Positions 5,889 to 7,867 of a DNA stretch of 7,867 nt are shown in pieces. The stretch covers positions 1-7,867 of the forward strand of contig JAKIVW010000088.1 of assembly GCA_022750355.1 (NCBI GenBank), read 5' to 3'. A model generated the notes under the pieces. It saw only the letters and a list, made by a program, of their open reading frames with translations. It had not been told where the DNA came from and did no database searches. The stretch comes from Thermoplasmata archaeon. Its GTDB lineage: Archaea; Thermoplasmatota; Thermoplasmata; Lutacidiplasmatales; UBA184. Position 1 is the first letter of the stretch, and each line of letters begins with the position of its first letter. The translations under genes were made by a program, and so were the position numbers.

Positions 5889-7026
5889 GATGTGGTTGAA
5901 CATGGGGCCCCAACACCCCATGACGCACGGGTTGTGGAATCTCCGCGTGAAGATCGACGGGGAGATGATCCTGGACTGCGATCCCGAGATGGGGTACCTC
6001 CACCGGGGTATCGAGAAGATCAGCGAGGACCGGCACTACAACGAAGTGATCACGCTGATGGACCGGTGCTGTTACGTCGCCGGTTTTGCCTGGGAACACC
6101 TCTACATCGTCGCGGCGGAACAGGCCCTCCACCTCTCGCCGCCCGAACGGGCCGACTACATCCGCACGATGTGCGAGGAGTTCCAACGGCTCGGCTCGCA
6201 CCTCATGTGGTACGCGGCTTTCGTCCAGGATATCGGGCTGATGAGCCCGTTCCTGTATGCGATGCGGGACCGGGACCTGATCCTCGACCTCTTCCAGAGT
6301 TACACCGGGGCCCGCCTCACCTACGAGTACATGCGCGTGGGCGGGGTACGGAGCGACCTCCCGCCCGGCTTCGGCGACCGGGCCCGCAAGGTCCTGGACT
6401 GGCTTGACCAGAAATTCGTGGACTACGACCGACTTTGCCTCGGTTCCACCATCTTTCGGGAGCGCTGCGACGGTCTCGGGGTCCTGAGCGCGCGCGACTG
6501 CGTCGCGACCGGCGTGACGGGGCCCATGCTGCGGTCCGCGGGGATGAAACGCGACGTTCGAAAGGACCGCCCCTACTCCGTCTACAAGCAGCTCGATTTC
6601 GACGTCGCCGTTGCCGACGGCGGGGACGTGACCGCGCGCTACCTCGTCCGGATGGAGGAGATGCGCCAAAGCGTCCGGATCCTTCGACAGGTACTCGATT
6701 GGCTCGACCACCACCCCGGGCCGGTGCTGGCCGAGCGGTTGCCCCGCTGGCTGGGAGCTCCGTATGCTCCGCAGGGCCGTGAAGGCTACCTCCTCAAGCG
6801 GAACTATCCGAAAGGAGTGGGCTTCTCCTCGGTCGAGGAGCCCCACGGGGAGGCCCAAGCTTACGTCGTGAACGAGGGAGGGGAGCACCCGTACCGGGTG
6901 AAGTTCCGCTCGCCGGTGTTCGCCAACCTCAGCGCCGCACGCCACTACCTGGTCGGCTACCACGTGGCCGATATCCCGCCCATCATGGGGAGCGTCGACA
7001 TCTGCGTCGGGGAGGTCGACCGCTAG
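5881..7026 (+). CDS. nuoD: Complex I subunit D (NuoD, 49-kDa type)
   Basis: This 381-residue, full-length subunit evolved from a [NiFe]-hydrogenase large subunit and forms the quinone-reduction site with NuoB at the foot of the peripheral arm. The N-terminal signature GPQHPMTHG (9-17) includes His16, equivalent to the quinone-headgroup histidine. Tyr65 in DRCCYV corresponds to the quinone-site tyrosine, although the preceding aspartate common in the family is cysteine here. G-Y-L-H-R-G-I-E-K lies at 38-46. Near the C-terminus, V-F-A-N-L (346-350) and the closing S-V-D-I-C-V-G-E-V-D-R are typical. In the usual E-x-P-R-G-E motif the arginine is His322. The hydrogenase Ni-binding cysteines are absent, as expected. 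The GTG start is set by GGAGGTGA upstream. It is followed directly by nuoH in the same frame, beyond a TAG stop. Confidence 0.96.
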   Translation: MSEMWLNMGPQHPMTHGLWNLRVKIDGEMILDCDPEMGYLHRGIEKISEDRHYNEVITLMDRCCYVAGFAWEHLYIVAAEQALHLSPPERADYIRTMCEEFQRLGSHLMWYAAFVQDIGLMSPFLYAMRDRDLILDLFQSYTGARLTYEYMRVGGVRSDLPPGFGDRARKVLDWLDQKFVDYDRLCLGSTIFRERCDGLGVLSARDCVATGVTGPMLRSAGMKRDVRKDRPYSVYKQLDFDVAVADGGDVTARYLVRMEEMRQSVRILRQVLDWLDHHPGPVLAERLPRWLGAPYAPQGREGYLLKRNYPKGVGFSSVEEPHGEAQAYVVNEGGEHPYRVKFRSPVFANLSAARHYLVGYHVADIPPIMGSVDICVGEVDR

Positions 7027-7032
7027 ACCTCC
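7011..7032 (+). promoter_or_regulatory. Hairpin sequestering the ribosome-binding sequence before nuoH
   Basis: GGAGGTC (7011-7017) and GACCTCC (7026-7032) are perfectly complementary around an 8-base loop that contains the nuoD stop codon (7024-7026 overlaps the stem edge). GGAGGT is the only good ribosome-binding sequence ahead of nuoH, 16 bases from its ATG. In the hairpin it would be hidden and its partner would abut the start codon. Ribosomes finishing nuoD would open it, so it may enforce NuoD-dependent translation of nuoH. Confidence 0.4.
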
Positions 7033-7867
7033 ATGGGCGGCGCGACCCTGTTCAGCGTGGTGTATGGCCTGGCGAGCCTGTTGTTGAACGGCTTGGGCTC
7101 GATCCTCCCGGAACCCCTCCGGGGGTGGATCACCAATTCCGACCTGATCCTCGCGCTCGGCGTGCTCCTGTTCGGAGCGGTCCTGCTCGGCGCGAGCATG
7201 ATCAACACGATCATGCTGATCTGGTGGGAACGCAAACTCCTGGGCCGCTTCATGGACCGCCGCGGCGCCATGCACGTGGGGTACGCGGGGCTTCTCCAAA
7301 ATTTCGCGGACGGACTGAAGCTGTTCCGCAAGCACACCTTCCGGCCCCGGGAGGCCGACCCGCTCGGCTTCTTCTCCGGACCCGTCGCCTACATGGTGAC
7401 GTCCCTGATCATCTTCGGGATCCTTCCGATCTCCTCCGGTTGGAACTCCGGCGCTCTCCCCCTCAGCCTCCTGCTCGCGCTGGCGATCTTCTCCTTCGCG
7501 CCCCTCTTCATCTTCGTCAGCGCCTGGTCGAGCAACAACAAGTACTCGCTGATGGGCGGAATGCGCTCGGCGGCCCAAATGATCGCCTACGAGGTGCCGC
7601 TGCTTCTGGCAGTGGTCGCGGTGATCGTCGTCTCCGGAAGTTTCGACCTGGGGACGATCGTCTACGAACAGCAGAATTACTGGTTCTGGGGGCCCCTGTT
7701 CCTCGCCCTCATCGTGTTCGTCGCGGGGATGCTCGCGGAGATGGAACGCATCCCCTTCGACCTTCCCGAGGCCGAGGCGGAGCTGGTCGAGGGGTGGAAC
7801 ACCGAGTACGGCGGGATGCTCTTCGCGTTCTTCATGCTCGCCGACTATCTCCGCGCCCTCGTCGGGA
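7033..7867 (+). CDS. nuoH: Complex I subunit H (NuoH), 3' truncated by window
   Basis: The frame runs open from the ATG at 7033 through the window end, giving 278 residues of a protein normally about 320-350 long. NuoH is the membrane subunit that forms the quinone tunnel and links redox to the pumping subunits. Hydrophobic helices are visible near 38-65, 115-135, 143-165, 186-202, 218-235 and 262-275. Conserved loops are W-S-S-N-N-K-Y-S-L-M-G (165-175), R-S-A-A-Q-M-I-A-Y-E-V-P (178-189) and E-R-I-P-F-D-L-P-E-A-E-A-E-L (238-251), then G-W-N-T-E-Y-G. The first cytoplasmic loop begins with ERKLLGRF (66-73) as usual, but the canonical R-x-G-P-N-R-V-G reads R-R-G-A-M-H-V-G (76-83), and the usual K-E reads K-H (100-101). 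It directly follows nuoD where many bacterial operons carry nuoE-F-G. Confidence 0.93.
   Translation, partial: MGGATLFSVVYGLASLLLNGLGSILPEPLRGWITNSDLILALGVLLFGAVLLGASMINTIMLIWWERKLLGRFMDRRGAMHVGYAGLLQNFADGLKLFRKHTFRPREADPLGFFSGPVAYMVTSLIIFGILPISSGWNSGALPLSLLLALAIFSFAPLFIFVSAWSSNNKYSLMGGMRSAAQMIAYEVPLLLAVVAVIVVSGSFDLGTIVYEQQNYWFWGPLFLALIVFVAGMLAEMERIPFDLPEAEAELVEGWNTEYGGMLFAFFMLADYLRALVG

Noticed and set aside
4728..5921. 397-codon minus-strand open frame opposite nuoB and nuoC
   Set aside because: A shadow of the real genes in GC-rich DNA; rich in Arg, Glu and Asp, without domain features.
7024..7032. Read-through of the TAG between nuoD and nuoH, which share a frame and are only two codons apart
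   Set aside because: NuoD ends at its normal D-R terminus and NuoH has its own ATG, so TAG acts as an ordinary stop. Sharing a frame has a one-in-three chance.
5839..7578. Very long open frame (579 codons) on the minus strand opposite nuoD and nuoH
   Set aside because: It lies antisense to two unmistakable complex I genes and is His/Glu/Arg/Val-rich low-complexity sequence of the kind produced by GC-biased codon use. No recognisable motif.
1..7867. CRISPR array, insertion sequence, integrase or attachment site
   Set aside because: No spaced direct repeats, transposase-like frames or terminal inverted repeats were seen on either strand by eye.

Overview
This is a GC-rich window that looks archaeal, most plausibly a member of the Thermoplasmatota. 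The evidence is indirect. Separate nuoC and nuoD genes are followed directly by nuoH with no nuoE, nuoF or nuoG between. AT-rich TATA-like elements lie at archaeal distances upstream of several genes. The accessory genes are short, single transcription units. A GC-rich bacterium that also has an 11-subunit complex I cannot be excluded from sequence alone.

The left half (1-4255) holds four single-gene units in alternating orientation: the 3' end of a family 2-like glycosyltransferase (+), a methyltransferase with an extra N-terminal domain (-), a crotonase-fold enzyme (+), and a protein built from two tandem GNAT acetyltransferase domains (-). The first and second genes converge with a single base between their stop codons. 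The third and fourth converge across 35 bases packed with dyad symmetries. The 327-base gap at 1740-2066 is a divergent control region with no gene that I can see.

The right half (4399-7867) is the start of a complex I operon on the + strand: nuoA, nuoB, nuoC, nuoD and nuoH, the last cut by the window end. nuoA/nuoB and nuoC/nuoD overlap by a few bases, as expected for coupled translation. NuoB keeps all four N2 cluster cysteines, and NuoD keeps the quinone-site His and Tyr. The encoded machine should therefore pass electrons from a peripheral donor through N2 to a membrane quinone and pump ions. With no NADH-oxidising module at its usual place, the donor may be F420H2, ferredoxin or something else encoded elsewhere.

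No mobile element, CRISPR array, tRNA or rRNA was seen. The observations most worth a second look are the two-domain methyltransferase, a hairpin that sequesters the only good ribosome-binding sequence before nuoH, dyads at the convergent junctions, and substitutions at usually invariant positions of NuoA, NuoD, NuoH and the crotonase.
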